Part shown: in pieces, positions 46,331 through 57,435 of the stretch
How positions within the stretch are numbered: position 1 is the first letter of the stretch
Layout of the letters: each line of letters starts with the position of its first letter
Source of the DNA: Chrysemys picta bellii
Lineage: Eukaryota > Chordata > Testudines > Emydidae
Reading direction: 5' to 3'
DNA: 64,000 bases
Assembly (NCBI RefSeq): GCF_011386835.1
Contig: NC_088801.1
Location: 20,012,824-20,076,823, forward strand
Translations under genes and position numbers: made by a program
The notes under the pieces: model-generated
Told to the model about the DNA's origin: nothing
The model's database searches: none
Seen by the model: the letters and a program-made list of their open reading frames with translations, nothing else

Positions 46331-48274
46331 ATTCATTATTATTTATATATGATGCCATGGTAATTACTATGCCTAATTCTTAGCCTACCCTCATACTTTC
46401 AGGTTGATAGTTTTTAAGTGTGTTGTCTTCCAATAAAATTGTTAAGGAGCTTATCCTTGAGAGTGTTGAACAACTTTGGGAACAAGCCACAAACCTGATA
46501 CATTTCCAACCTCACTTTAAACCAGTCTACCATTTCAGCATCAATTCTCATACAACTCATCATTCTTTTGTATATCTATCCAATCCTTCTAGTGAGTCCA
46601 CAGAGTTCCATCAATTCCCAGACACAATCTTTCCATACTGAGTAATACAGTTGTTTAAATTCCAAAAAACATATCCACCTATCATTTCCATAGTCCCAGG
46701 CCTATTTGTTTATTCATCTCAGCAAAGCACATGCATTCTCTCCTGCAGACAGACGCTTTCCTGCAGCTCCTAAGAGCTGTAAGAGTACTCAGGAGGCACA
46801 ATGAGGAGATTAATGCCTTTTGAATTCCTATATAGATGCCTGTTCCCTTTTTCATGCAGCAAAAGACAGTTGCTATCACTTTTCTCATTTCTCCCCAATA
46901 TATAGATATTATGACTTTTTTTCATTATTTTATGTCTATAAGTAATTTAGACATTTCACACGCATACAGCTCCATGTGCTATTTCAGCTCATCCTCTACC
47001 TGACCACTTATTCTGCTTTCTGAAATTCATATCCTTTTCTGAGGTTCTCACTAGTCCAAGCCTTTGCTTTCCTTTTCTAAAGGAAGTCTTACTTAGATTG
47101 GCAATACACTTCAATAATAATATATAAGTGGTATCATCGCTTATAGCGCCTTCTTTAACCTGAAACCAAAGCTTAACTTTTTCTTCTTTTTGCATTTGCC
47201 CTGAAACTCACCAGATCTGAGACAAGGAATTTTCAACATTCACAAGCCCAAACATTTTCTAGCTACTAGAACCCAGTATGCCATGGCACTGGGTTTTTTT
47301 ATGATGTCACTCACGGAAGTATTGTTTCTGGTTTAATGTCCAGGAATTATGAAGTGGTCCAAAGCTCATTGAAGTCAATAGAGTTGTTTCCATTGACTTT
47401 AATGGAATTCCATCAAGTCCTAAAGCATCTAAAATCAAGACAAACAAGTTCAGAGGCATTGTAGGTGATTTAAAGAAAATAGTTGACCTAGCTTAAAACT
47501 CAGGAATGCTTGGGCAAGGAAATACCCAACTCTGGTACCTGTCTGACTCACCTCTAATTGTAACTTCCAGTCTAGGCTTTGAAGTTATGAAATGTTTTCA
47601 CTGTGCAGGATTCACTGTCACTAAGTAGTTCATTGAAATATTCATTTTCTTTATCTCCCTCAATGACTAGTGTCTTCCTTGCAGCTCTTTTACTAGCTCA
47701 TTCAGCCTCCCACAATCCTTCTCGGCAGCCAGTATTTCCTTGTCCAAACATTCCTGAAATCATGGATGCTCAGCATTTCTTCTTTTTATAGTCTTTTTAT
47801 TTTTGTGATAGTTTATTCTTGCTTCTAGCTTTTTCTACAAGCTTGACTTTGTTCCCACTGAAATCAGTGGCAAAATTCTCAGTTATTTCGGTGGGAACAG
47901 GAACAAAACCATCATTCATACATATAGTCACCTGCTTTTTGCAGTGATCACAATAAAATGAGTTATGTGTATTGACACAGTGACAAGTGACAGTTCCAGA
48001 ATGATATATTTAATAAAGAAGGCAAGCAAGCATTAAATACATGGTCATCCCAACAAATTGCTCTGGTTGGGCTCAAGCATACAACTGGAGGCTTCCCTTC
48101 AACTTTTCTTGCAGTGAAAGGACCACACTTACTCTCTTCATTACAGCTTCCTTGTAGAAAATCTTGACATGCCTTAATCCTTCACCAGACCAGCTAGCTA
48201 GCCGAACAAATAAAATTGTACTACAATTAGGCAACCTTGTTCTGTTAGCTCCTTCCAGTCAGAGCTCATAATCA
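46331..48274. other. AT-rich unique sequence with hairpin traces
   Basis: Two small hairpin-family traces: 47366-47412 (TTGAAGTCAATAG ... CATTGACTTTAATGG) and 47851-47902 (TTCCCACTGAAATCAG ... CGGTGGGAACAGG). No gene recognised. Confidence 0.45.
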
Positions 48275-48420
48275 TGACCAATGCTTTGCATTTCCATAGT
48301 GCCTTTTATAGGTGGATCTCAAAGTACTTTATGAAGTCTAATGAGAAGCTTCTCAACACTCCATGAGGTAGTAATGTCACCCATTTTACTGCCCAAGGGC
48401 ACACAAAAAGAGATTGAGCC
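48275..48420 (-). mobile_element. MIR-like SINE fragment
   Basis: GCATTTCCATAGTGCC, CTCAAAGTACTTTATGAAG, then CCATGAGGTAGTAATGTCACCCATTTTACTGCCCAAGG follows reverse-complement MIR order. Confidence 0.65.
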
Positions 48421-48569
48421 TTCCATATGTACTTAAAAGATTATATGTTTTAAGACTTTAAACATTGGTGATGTGTAGGGGGAACTGTTATTTCCAAATA
48501 TCAAGGTACAAACAAGCCAATGTAACCTCACAACATTAAAATCATATAAACAGTAAGATAATTATAAAA

Positions 48570-48672
48570 ATATGGGCCTGAACCTGCCATCCATATTCCC
48601 ATGAACAAGCCTTATTCGTGCAGGTAGTCACATTGAAGTCTGTGGAACTATTCATGTGAGTAAGGATTTTCT
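48570..48672. mobile_element. hairpin miniature repeat
   Basis: ATGGGCCTGAACCTGCCATCC, then CATTGAAGTCTGTGGAAC and ATGTGAGTAAGGATTTTC: a decayed GGGCCTGATCC-type member. Confidence 0.6.
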
Positions 48673-49974
48673 GTGTAAGTAAGGGAAGCACATGCCACTG
48701 ATAGGTCAGATGTTAGTAAATTCAGCGATAAAGTAGTATTTTCTAGTCTTTCAACTGCCAAATAATAACTAGCAATTAACTTACAAAGTCTTAGATTATT
48801 GTTTATCCATTCACAAATACAGAAGATGGAGGAAGTTAAAGAAAGGTTACAACCCAATCTTTTAAACTCCACTGAGGGGACTAAGAAAAGTTTCAGCAGG
48901 CGGCATTTTCTGGCCCTATTCTTCAACATGTTTGGATCCTCACCAGAGGAGTCAGTCTTTATGTTATCCAGCAGCTTTAAAAGACCTATCCCATTTTTGC
49001 TTTTTTAACAATTCCATTATGACCCAAGCATTTAACACAATCGTAAAGTCCATTCCCTCCCAGTTGATAAAGCTGTCCCTAAGGAAAATCAGGTCATCTA
49101 TGGACATTCTCAGTTGGAAATATTGCTCTAATATAAAAATCCACTTTCTCCTAGGTGACCTAAATGAGCTTCCTGACTCTTAGAAACTCAGAAAATGCTC
49201 AAGCTTAGACACCTAGGGTCTGGTTATGTGGTTAGATGGCATAATGCTCAAGGGGAGGCAACATTACTCTTTGAAGTGAACAGGAATGATCTGTCATCAT
49301 TATTGTTGCCCTTTATAACCATGCTTGAACATGTGATCATACGACACCATAAATCTCTCTAATTTGTTTGCATGGAACAGACATTCAAACACAAGGGATA
49401 TATATTTTTTCATATTTTTCTATAGATGTTTCACAAGTATATTTGACATGCTGAACAATAAAGATTAATAAGTCCCTCAAGAAAATACCTATTGTGTTTA
49501 ATTTACAAACAAAAGTTCCCGATTTATATGATTTATTTTCATTGCTACAATTCTTTTCTGTGCAGATGTTGCTGCAGGATCCCCTTCACCCTAGCCAAAT
49601 TCCCTTCCCAAAAGTGAGTGTGTGCTCACACATGCATGCAATGAAATCTCCACCTTTGATGTAAGGAAAATCTATTAGCTGGCAGTAGTAATAGAGTTGA
49701 TATTTCCTTTTCAGTACTCAAGCTACAAGAGGGCAAGAGAGAGAACAATTAGAAACTGATAATCCACTTGATACAATAACAGTCCCTCCCTTAGAGCATA
49801 AGGTTACATACTGTCTCCCCCTTTGGTGTTGCTTTTGATGCTAAGACATGAACAAACCCCCAAACTCAAGCTACCTTCAGCTGAAACCATTTGAGTCAGT
49901 CAAATCCATAATAAAGCCACTGAATAAGAAAAACAATAGTAACAGTAATTAGTAATAATAACGATTTCTATTTT
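48673..49974. other. AT-rich unique sequence
   Basis: No gene or confident repeat. Frames at 48648-49183 overlap on both strands and are unrecognised. Confidence 0.4.
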
Positions 49975-50050
49975 CGTACCATCCAAAGGGCCCCTTCAGG
50001 ACTGGGGACCCATTATGCTGAGCACTGTACGCACGGAGATAGAGGGAAAA
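49975..50050 (-). mobile_element. L2/CR1-lineage LINE tail
   Basis: CCATCCAAAGGGCCCCTTCAGGAC ... ATGCTGAGCACTGTACG is the reverse of the tail seen at 38255 and 44785. Confidence 0.6.
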
Positions 50051-50992
50051 TTCCTAGTTGCATGTGGTTTCCACCTGAAACATTAACAGCTCATAGTCAT
50101 AAGAACCTTTTCCCAGGTTTACTCCAAATGTAGCCCCTGGTTGAGGAACAACAGCGAAGCCAGCCTGAGTTTCAGGAATTTAGCAAAACATGAAATAAGG
50201 TAAGATTTGCCTGGTTTTGGATTTCTTTCTGAAAATTTCCCATAGTGCAACAACACAGGAGAGACTTTCTTAAAATAGATATGTCCACGCCTTTCCTTAT
50301 TGTGTAGTTCATACCAGCAGTAATTGGTATTTTTAGGCTAAATTGCTACATTTCCAAATACTGAACGATAGATTTCCTCTGACTGTCCAAAATGACTGAA
50401 TGCCATGTCATTTTTAATAAATGTGTGTTAAGATGCTTAGAGCTAGTATAATGTCTACAATTAAAGTGTAACCCTACACAAAGTATAGATTTTTGGAATT
50501 CTGACAACTCTACTTTGATATTTATGCAAATAAGCTCTTTAGTGTACTGCATCTGCTGCCTCAGTCACACAAAGTGTTAGCTTGTTGCAGAAAAACACAC
50601 GTAATTACATTAGGTTGGCTGCCAAGAAATAATAGTCCTAAAAGTAAAACCTATTGATCAGACAACTGGTACATCATTCTGCATGTCATATCACAGCTGC
50701 TGCTAGAGGCTCTGGGATCGTTCCTTTGTTGTACTTCTAGCTTTTCATACTTTCACACACTGATTTTCTTCACTCTATATAGCAGTGTATCTTAATGAGG
50801 TAAAGAAAGCACCCTCATTTTTTTCACATTAATAATGACAATTGTTTAAAATCTTACAGATCTCTCTTTCTCTCACTCTCTCTGTATTATATATGCAGAC
50901 TTACATATGCAAAATATACATATTCTGCAGTATCAAGTGGATTTTCAAATTTGGGTTTGGGTACACAGCAGGGAATTTGAGCAATCATAAAT
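50051..50992. other. AT-rich unique sequence
   Basis: No gene recognised; a short CT-rich run is at about 50863-50882. Confidence 0.4.
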
Positions 50993-51016
50993 AAGGAAGG
51001 AAGGAAGGAAGGAAAG
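50993..51016. repeat. (AAGG)n microsatellite
   Basis: Five consecutive AAGG-type units, ending GGAAAGG. Confidence 0.95.
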
Positions 51017-51126
51017 GCAGATGGTGTTAAAGTATTGAAAGTTTGGCCAGTACTCATGGTGCAAAAGCTGACTGCATACTCAGCCACCCGGATTTTCAGA
51101 AGCCAGCTACCCCATAAGGTAATGGT

Positions 51127-51416
51127 CAGGGGCGGCTCCAGGCACCAGCGCACCAAGCGCATGCCTGGGGCGGCAAGCCGTGGGGGGGCGGCCTGCCAGT
51201 CGCCGTGAGGGCGGCAGTCAGACTGCCTTCAGCGGCATGCCTGCGGGAGGTCCGCCAGTCCCGCGAATTCGGCGGCAGGTACACCAAAGGTGTGGGACCG
51301 GCGGACCTCCTGCAGGCATGCCGCCGAATCCGCATGACCAGCAGACCTCCCGCAGGCATGCCACCAAAAGCCTGACTGCCGTGCTGGGGGTGGCAAAATA
51401 CATAGAGCCGCCCCTG
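51127..51416. mobile_element. hAT-type GC-rich miniature element
   Basis: Perfect 12-bp ends CAGGGGCGGCTC / GAGCCGCCCCTG bound 290 bp. The flanks GTAATGGT (51119-51126) and ATAATGGT (51417-51424) agree in 7 of 8 bases. The interior has several inverted and direct copies of GCATGCCTGCGGGAGGTC-like sequence. Open frames at 51126-51488 and 51180-51470 are internal by-products. Confidence 0.93.
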
Positions 51417-52264
51417 ATAATGGTAGCCAGCTATTGTTTTGCCACTGACTTTAAAGGGTGCAGGATTTAGTCTTAATTTCTCAGTCATCAGATGAGATGT
51501 TCACACTTCCACTTCCTTTAGTGAATGCAGAAAAAATTACATGTTACAAAAAACAACTTAGGGCTTGTCTACACTACCAAATTTTGTTGACAAAACTTAT
51601 GTCGACGCCCAAAAATTGACAAAACAAAAATTGCAAAAGGGTGTTCACACTTGCTCCCTCTGTTTTGTGGTTTTGCAGATCTGTTTACTTGGGGTGATGG
51701 AGAGGGGGAAGTCATACCCCAGAGACATACTAATGTCAATGAGATTTTTGTGATGATCTGGTCCACACTGGGGACACCATCATCGACAGGGTGAGCAATG
51801 CACTGTGGGTATGTATCCCACAGTGCAGTGTTGTGGGAAGGAAGAGCTGATCGCTGTGCATCTTGGGATTCTCTCCAAGTTCTCCCACAGCCCCCTCAGC
51901 TGCGGAGAGCAGCATCATGAGTAGCTCTGTGAGCTCTCAGTGCTGAGAAATGGCAAAGCAGCACATCAGTCTGTCCCCCACCTTCTGCAGCAGCAGTCTG
52001 CCTGCTGCTGTGTTCCTAGTGCCGGGCAGAACAGGAGCATTCCAATCATTTGCTCTTTGTTTGTTCCCCAAACGGAGCAGCACACAGATACTTCCTGGAG
52101 CTCTGAAAGGTGAGGGGTGCATTTTGCAGGGCAGCAGAAATCAAAACACTGAACAAAGCAATCAGGGCAGGCGTTGTGGGATACTGGCAGAAGCCAATTC
52201 TGTCAACAAAACAATAAGCAGTGTCTACACTAGCTCATTGTCGACAATAAAGGGAGGGGAAAAG

Positions 52265-53067
52265 TTAGGGTTACCATACGTCCGGATTTTCCCGGACATG
52301 TCCGGATTTTTGGGCCTCAAATCCCCGTCCAGGAGGAAAACCCAAAAAGCCGGACATGTCCGGGAAAATAGGGAGGGAGGGGTCATGGGGCTTGAGGCCG
52401 AGCTGGAGCCGCTGGGGCCGGAGCCGCTGGGGCTGGCGGTGCTCGGCCATGACCGGTGCCGGGCCGGAGCCGCTCGGTAGGAACCGGGGCCTGAGCCGAG
52501 CTGGGCCGGAGCCACTGGGACCGAGGCCTGGGGTGCCTGAGCCGCGGGGGCCGGCGGTGCTCTGCCAGGACCGGTGCCAGGCCGGAGCCACCGGAACTCA
52601 GCTGCCAGCCAGCGGTGCTCAGCCGGTGCCGGGCCGGAGCCACTGGCCGGTGGTGCTCGGCCAGGGCTGGTGCCGGGCCGGAGCCACTCAGCCGGAACCA
52701 GGGCCGGTGCCTCAGGGCCCGAGCCGAGCCGGGCGGGAGACTCCGGGGCCAGAGCCTCTTGGCCAGGACCGGCCGGCCGCTGGAGGGAGCCGCTCGGCCG
52801 GCGGCCCGCACTGGGCCGCGCCCCGCCACCGCTCCAGCCCCATCCCCATCCCCAGCCCCAGCCCCAACTTACCTGCTGCCTCCCTGTTTCAGGCTTCCCG
52901 CGAACATTTGATTCGCGGGAAGCAGGGGAGGGGGAGGAGCAGGGGGCGGAGCGTTCTGGGGAGGGGGCGGAGTTGGGGCGGGGACTTTGGGGAAGGAGCG
53001 GGGAAGGGGCGGGGAAGGGGCCCCGTGGAGTGTCCTCCTTTTTTTAAATTAAAATATGGTAACCCTA
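52265..53067. mobile_element. GC-rich element nested in TIR element
   Basis: It begins TTAGGGTTACCATACGTCCGG and ends AATATGGTAACCCTA, inverted ends. GGAAAAG flanks both sides (52258-52264 and 53068-53074), a 7-bp target duplication (8 bp with one mismatch). Just inside, a perfect 19-bp inverted pair (52287-52305 and 52350-52368, centred on CCGGACATGTCCGG) forms a hairpin. The body is a run of GCCGGAGCC-type units, CpG-rich. The 264-codon frame at 52356-53150 and the five others here are composition artefacts. Confidence 0.88.
52390..52790. repeat. degenerate GCCGGAGCC minisatellite
   Basis: Many imperfect copies of GCCGGAGCC(A/G)CT(C/G)GG, interleaved with GGTGCTCGGCC, lie inside the nested element. 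Confidence 0.75.
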
Positions 53068-53410
53068 GGAAAAGACAAAAGTCTCTCAGAGGGGTGGAAG
53101 TTTTTTGTCGCCAAAACTTGGTGTTTTTTGCGACAAAAATCCCATTGTAGTGTGTACGCTCTTGCTGTTTTGTCGCCAAAAGGCAGTTTTTGGTGATAAA
53201 ACTTGCCAGTGTAGACAAGCCCTTGTTTTCTTAATCCCTTCTTTGAATGGTGGAACATTAATGATATTACAGTCAGAACATTCTCACCTTGCTTGCAAAA
53301 CTGCACAATTACCAGGTCAATGTCTCCATTTCAAAGATAGACAAGCAAAGACAGATAAACATAGATAAAAGTCAAAACAAAAAGAGAAAAGAAACAAGAA
53401 CAGGAGCACT

Positions 53411-53711
53411 AAGGCTTTGTCTACACTGGAACTTCCTCGGCAAAACTTTTGTCATTCAGGGTTGTTAAAAAAAACACACCCCTGAACGGCAAAAATTTTA
53501 CCAACAAAAAGCACCGGCGTGAACAGCGTATTGTCGGCTGGAGCACTCTCTGGCCGACAAAGCCGCTGCCGCTTGTGGGGGGTGGGAGTATTTTGTCGGC
53601 AGGAGAGCTTTCTCCTGCTGACAAACAGCAGCTACACTGCGCACTTTTTAGCGGCACAGCTGTGTCGCCACAGCCATGTCGCTAAAAGCGAGGTAGTGTA
53701 GACAAAGCCTT
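53411..53711. mobile_element. short TIR element
   Basis: Ends AAGGCTTTGTCTACACT and AGTGTAGACAAAGCCTT are exact inverted repeats of 17 bp. ACT flanks both sides (53408-53410, 53712-53714); TA plus one base is an equally good reading because the end is palindromic. The interior contains TTGTCGGC and TGCTGACAAACAGC-like inverted words. Non-coding. Confidence 0.88.
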
Positions 53712-53714
53712 ACT

Positions 53715-54375
53715 ATTCTTTATTATAGAGGTGGGTGCTATAGAAACCCTTAAAAGAGAAAGGCTTTTACAGGTTCCCAATCTACAACATAGCTCTTATT
53801 TGTAGGAGAAAAATTATATATATATAAAACAAATCCAGGTTACAGCCAAAGGGCTTATTTACAAGTATTGATTTTAAAGTAACGTAAGCCCTGTGGTCCG
53901 AAGCTCTAGAAGGTTAAGAGTTCTCTGCTCCCATCTGTTGGTAAACAGTGGAAAGAACAGCCATAAAATTGCTTCATCTGCATAAGGAATGTACCCAGAA
54001 CTCCAGATTGTCAGCAGCTCCACAGGGGAAGGAGCTCTCTTCCTTCTTCTATTAGTTAACAGGGGAAGTATGGCTACTTAACAGAGAAGGCTACATTTGC
54101 ATAAGATTTCTACCCAGAATTCCTCCAGAATACTTTGGGAGTCACCATAAGGGAGCACAAATTTAGAATTGGTTGGGTAATGGAACTGAAGAAGGAGCAC
54201 AAGGGATCTTGTGTCTTATCACTGAAAATTTCATGCTGTAGGGAGATGATAGTGCAGAAGATAACAGCAGAGCTGAATGAACTCTGGTGAGGTTTTTCTT
54301 CTCCAGCCACTAAATAAAGCTGAAATCACTGTTGGTGGGTTAGCTGGTAGACCTTCAGGACAGGAACACCTAATG
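53715..54375. other. unique sequence with TA tract
   Basis: A short (TA)n run is at 53815-53826. CTGCTCCCATCTGTTGGTAAAC and a similar CTTCTATTAGTTAACAGGGG recur with a spacing of about 120 bases, weak internal similarity. No gene recognised. Confidence 0.4.
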
Positions 54376-54584
54376 CAATGGTTCTCAAATTTTTGTACCG
54401 GTGCCCCCTTTCACATAGCAAGCCTCTGAGTGGGACACCCCCTCACCCCCATAAATTAAAAACACTTTTTTATATATTTAACACCATTATAAATGCATGG
54501 GGTGGAGGCTGACAGCTCGCAACCCCCCATGTAATAACCTCATGACACCCTGAGGGGTCCTGACCCTCAGTTTGAAAACCCCTG
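54376..54584. mobile_element. hAT-type miniature element
   Basis: Same family as 11263-11471: CAATGGTTCTCAAATTTTTG ... CAGTTTGAAAACCCCTG. Flanks ACCTAATG (54368-54375) and ACCTAGTG (54585-54592) match at 7 of 8. More diverged than the 11-kb copy at its termini. Confidence 0.9.
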
Positions 54585-54592
54585 ACCTAGTG

Positions 54593-55309
54593 CTTCCCGA
54601 GGGGCTGGAGATAGCCCTGCCTTTGTGCACCTCAGGATTCTGGTCCTACACTACCCACTGACACCAAAGTGCAAGTGGGGTTGAGCAGATGAGGAAGAGA
54701 GAAGTTATGGGGGTAAAGTAATATTTGCCTGCTGGGTGGGGAACAGAGTTAACAGAATACTAGGACAGTTACCATGGGGAAATGTTTTAGTTATCATTCA
54801 TGTAAATATATTGTTATTGTGTTCCTTTTTTCATACACAGACTCGGTGCTTGCAAGTGGGGTAATATTGCCTATGAGGGTGCCCAGAAAAGGTATTTAGT
54901 GATCCCAGAAATTATGAGTAGGCCTTGAGCCAGTGGTGTATGTAGGTTTTAAGAGGGTCCTCTCTTGCTAACTGAACCCAACCCTTATTACTGACAACAA
55001 CACAGACTGTTACAATAGTGTGTCAGAGTGTATTTTCCAATACAACAAAATATATTAGAAATGCATTTTATATATTTTTTTATTTTAAAATCTTCTAAAA
55101 ACAATTGTCTGAGTAATTAAGTCTGCCAACACCTCTAATTTGGAGAACACATCTCATATGTGTGGTCATTGCTAAAAAGAAATGCAGAACCTTCCCTTTT
55201 TACATTATGCTCTGATGGCTAAACCCATTAAGATTTCATATTCTGATTCCATCTAGACAATACAGTGTTTAAAAGTAAACATGTTCTGCTACATAAAGTA
55301 CACATGGTC
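54593..55309. other. AT-rich unique sequence
   Basis: No gene or confident repeat seen. Confidence 0.4.
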
Positions 55310-55405
55310 TTTTAGGGATTGATCCTGCAAGGTGCTGAGCAGTCAACTCCCACTGACAACTGTGGATGCACAGGGTATCACTACATTACAGGATTAATCC
55401 CCTAA
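55310..55405. mobile_element. hairpin miniature repeat
   Basis: GGATTGATCCTGCAAGGTGCTGAGCAGTCAACTCCCACTGAC is followed by a decayed inverted partner ending CAGGATTAATCC. Confidence 0.7.
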
Positions 55406-55429
55406 CAAATTATAAGTGATTTGCTTTAT

Positions 55430-55449
55430 TCCATTTACTAGTAAATGGA
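55430..55449. repeat. perfect 20-bp palindrome
   Basis: TCCATTTACTAGTAAATGGA reads the same on both strands. Probably chance. Confidence 0.8.
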
Positions 55450-55518
55450 TCTTATTTAGATTGTATCTTTCTTTTATAGGAACCCTGACATTTCCAATGG
55501 AACTCAACACAGTGTAGC

Positions 55519-56180
55519 TTTTGGGCCTGATCCTCCAAGGATGCTACAGCTGAAATTCACTCCTGCGCAGAAGGTCAATGCAATTTAAGCCTTATTTTAG
55601 AGCTTAAATGGGACTTACATGGTTCATCAGCCTTGAGTTGGCTCTCTGCTCAAGGAAAATACCTCCCTACATGCAGAGTTTCCACTAAAGTGAATGGGAA
55701 GTCTGTGTCTAGAAGATTGGGGCTCTATTTTGCATAATACGTTTCATGCAAACTCTATCCCAAAAGGCATCTCATAGAAAGGCCCCAATCCTGCAATGGG
55801 ATCTGTAAGTGATTTGCTTTATCCTTTTTGTTGCGAAGACTCCATTGCAGGCTCAGGGCATTGGAGCCCAAAATTCAAATTATCATTAGTCAGAATAGTT
55901 CCCTGGACTTCAGTGAGACTAATCACATAAATAATTACTGTTCACAGGTAAGGTGTTGCAGAATCAGGTCATAGAGAAATGCAAAAGCAAGAGGAGTTTA
56001 GGTCTACGTGACTTACCTTAAAACTGATGTAATTTGATATTAAAAGTTCTTTGGATTCTAAATACCTAGGCCCTGTTGCAGTTGTGCACATGCTTAGCTT
56101 TTCTCATGAAAATCATTAAGTCAACAGAACTACTCACATGTTTTGTTAAAAGTGTACCTAAGTATTTGCAGGATGGGGAC
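55519..56180. mobile_element. cluster of hairpin miniature repeat traces
   Basis: 55522-55560 (GGGCCTGATCCTCCAAGG), 55888-55975 (GGACTTCAGTGAGAC ... GCAGAATCAGGTC) and 56068-56180 (CTAGGCCCTGTTGCAG ... CAACAGAACTACTCAC ... TATTTGCAGGATGGGG). Each is a diverged member of the dispersed family; the sequence between looks unique. Confidence 0.5.
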
Positions 56181-56720
56181 TTAGTTTATATGTATTTTAA
56201 AATATCTGATAAGCTATTATTTTTAAAATTTTTAAAAATAAACATTTTTGTAAAAATCAGAGTTCTGTGCTCCCTCTGCTGGCTATTCAGAAGAAATTAA
56301 CCAACAAGCACTCTTCCCCAATGCTGATGCTAGTGCACCAAGAAAGACGAGGTTGCATTTGCCATGAGTTTGGGCAGACATTTCCAAGAGAGTGTTATAA
56401 ACAGAAAGTACAAACAATGAACATTATACAAAATTACTTGACAGTATCTTTATAAAATATGGGTTTGTAGAAAAGAAAAGATAATCTTATTATGACTTTG
56501 TGCTAACCTGTAAATTAACAACAATAGAAACTGTTAGCTGGGAATTTACTCTGGCTTTCAAAAAAGGAAGAGCTGGGTTCCTTATCAAACATGGCTGAGT
56601 CTTCGATAAGGCATTTTCTTCCATTAAAATAAAGGAAAAGTTTTCTAGAAGACTTTACATGACTTTTCTGTTTCCTCTACTGTTTCTCCAAACCCCTCAT
56701 ATAAAAACTGAATAACCCTG
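56181..56720. other. AT-rich unique sequence
   Basis: No gene or confident repeat seen. Confidence 0.4.
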
Positions 56721-56739
56721 CTCCTTTCCCACAGCCCTT

Positions 56740-57435
56740 GACTCCTCCTCTCATTACTTGCAAAGCTCATGTTGGCTGAGCGGTCTAGCTAAGGGTGGTT
56801 GGATGTGGCTCGTTCTGAACAGCAAAAGCACTGCAAATGGGTCAGCCAAAGGGAGCTGATATAAAGTAAGAGAAGACGTTTTCTTCTCACAGCAGCTGAA
56901 CACATTTTGTCAAATAGCAGCCCCTGTCAGCCTGAGAATGAAGGACTGAGCTTGAGTTGCTGATGCATTGTACTACAGCTGAACTCTGGCCCAGACCCTG
57001 AATATTTTGTTAGTATTTTTTGCATGGCACTTATTTGTTGGCTAAGTTCAATATTTTTTGCCCAGGGTCTCCCACTCATTAGAATGCACGAGAGGAGTCT
57101 GGCTGCAATGTTGGTCAAGGTGCAGCCCGAGACAAATGCAGCCTACAGAGCCTGGCCTGTATCCGCCCTCAGCTTTAGTTAACATGGGGTGCAGTTCTTG
57201 TAGCTGACAAGCCTGCAGAGCTCCAAAGTGATATTGATTAGAGGATGCCTGGCTTGCTGGAATCTGTTGTCTTAGCAGACCAGACCACCATATTAGAGAT
57301 GTGTGTGGCTCCAATCTACTCCGTTTCATGCAAATTATGTCCTCTCTTGGGTTTCTGGTATGTTGCCAATGGGGCCTCATTCAAAGTTTGGATGCCTTAT
57401 CTGACTGTATTTATCTTTAATTACATCTGATCATC
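56740..57435. other. low-repeat block, candidate conserved non-coding element
   Basis: There is no recognisable transposon sequence over about 700 bases. It is less AT-rich than its flanks. It holds an octamer ATGCAAAT (57328-57335) and several TAAT/ATTA homeodomain-type cores (ATTGATTAGAGG near 57232, TTTAATTACATC near 57416). One frame (57066-57182, 38 codons then TAA) follows an acceptor-like CAATATTTTTTGCCCAG. On the minus strand 57048-57380 is open for 110 codons. Conservation cannot be judged without alignment. Confidence 0.3.

Larger units (their letters stand above)
51561..53222. mobile_element. long TIR element, host of a nested element
   Basis: Ends GGGCTTGTCTACACTACCAA and CCAGTGTAGACAAGCCC are inverted. 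The flanking trinucleotides are TTA and TTG, close to the 3-bp TWA duplication of Harbinger-type elements. Removing the nested insert (52265-53067) leaves about 860 bp. The interior (51750-52260) includes GTGGGTATGTATCCCACAGTG and CTGCAGCAGCAGTCTGCCTG and looks like remnants of a longer parent. No intact protein is seen; the frame at 51950-52480 crosses into the nested element. Confidence 0.78.

Noticed and set aside
52356..53150. 264-codon plus-strand open frame with overlapping frames on both strands
   Set aside because: The frame follows the GCCGGAGCC minisatellite of the nested transposon; five other frames are open over the same stretch, as expected of stop-poor GC repeats.
55430..55449. 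20-bp perfect palindrome as a protein-binding site
   Set aside because: AT-rich sequence of this length in 64 kb can produce such a palindrome by chance, and nothing around it suggests a function.
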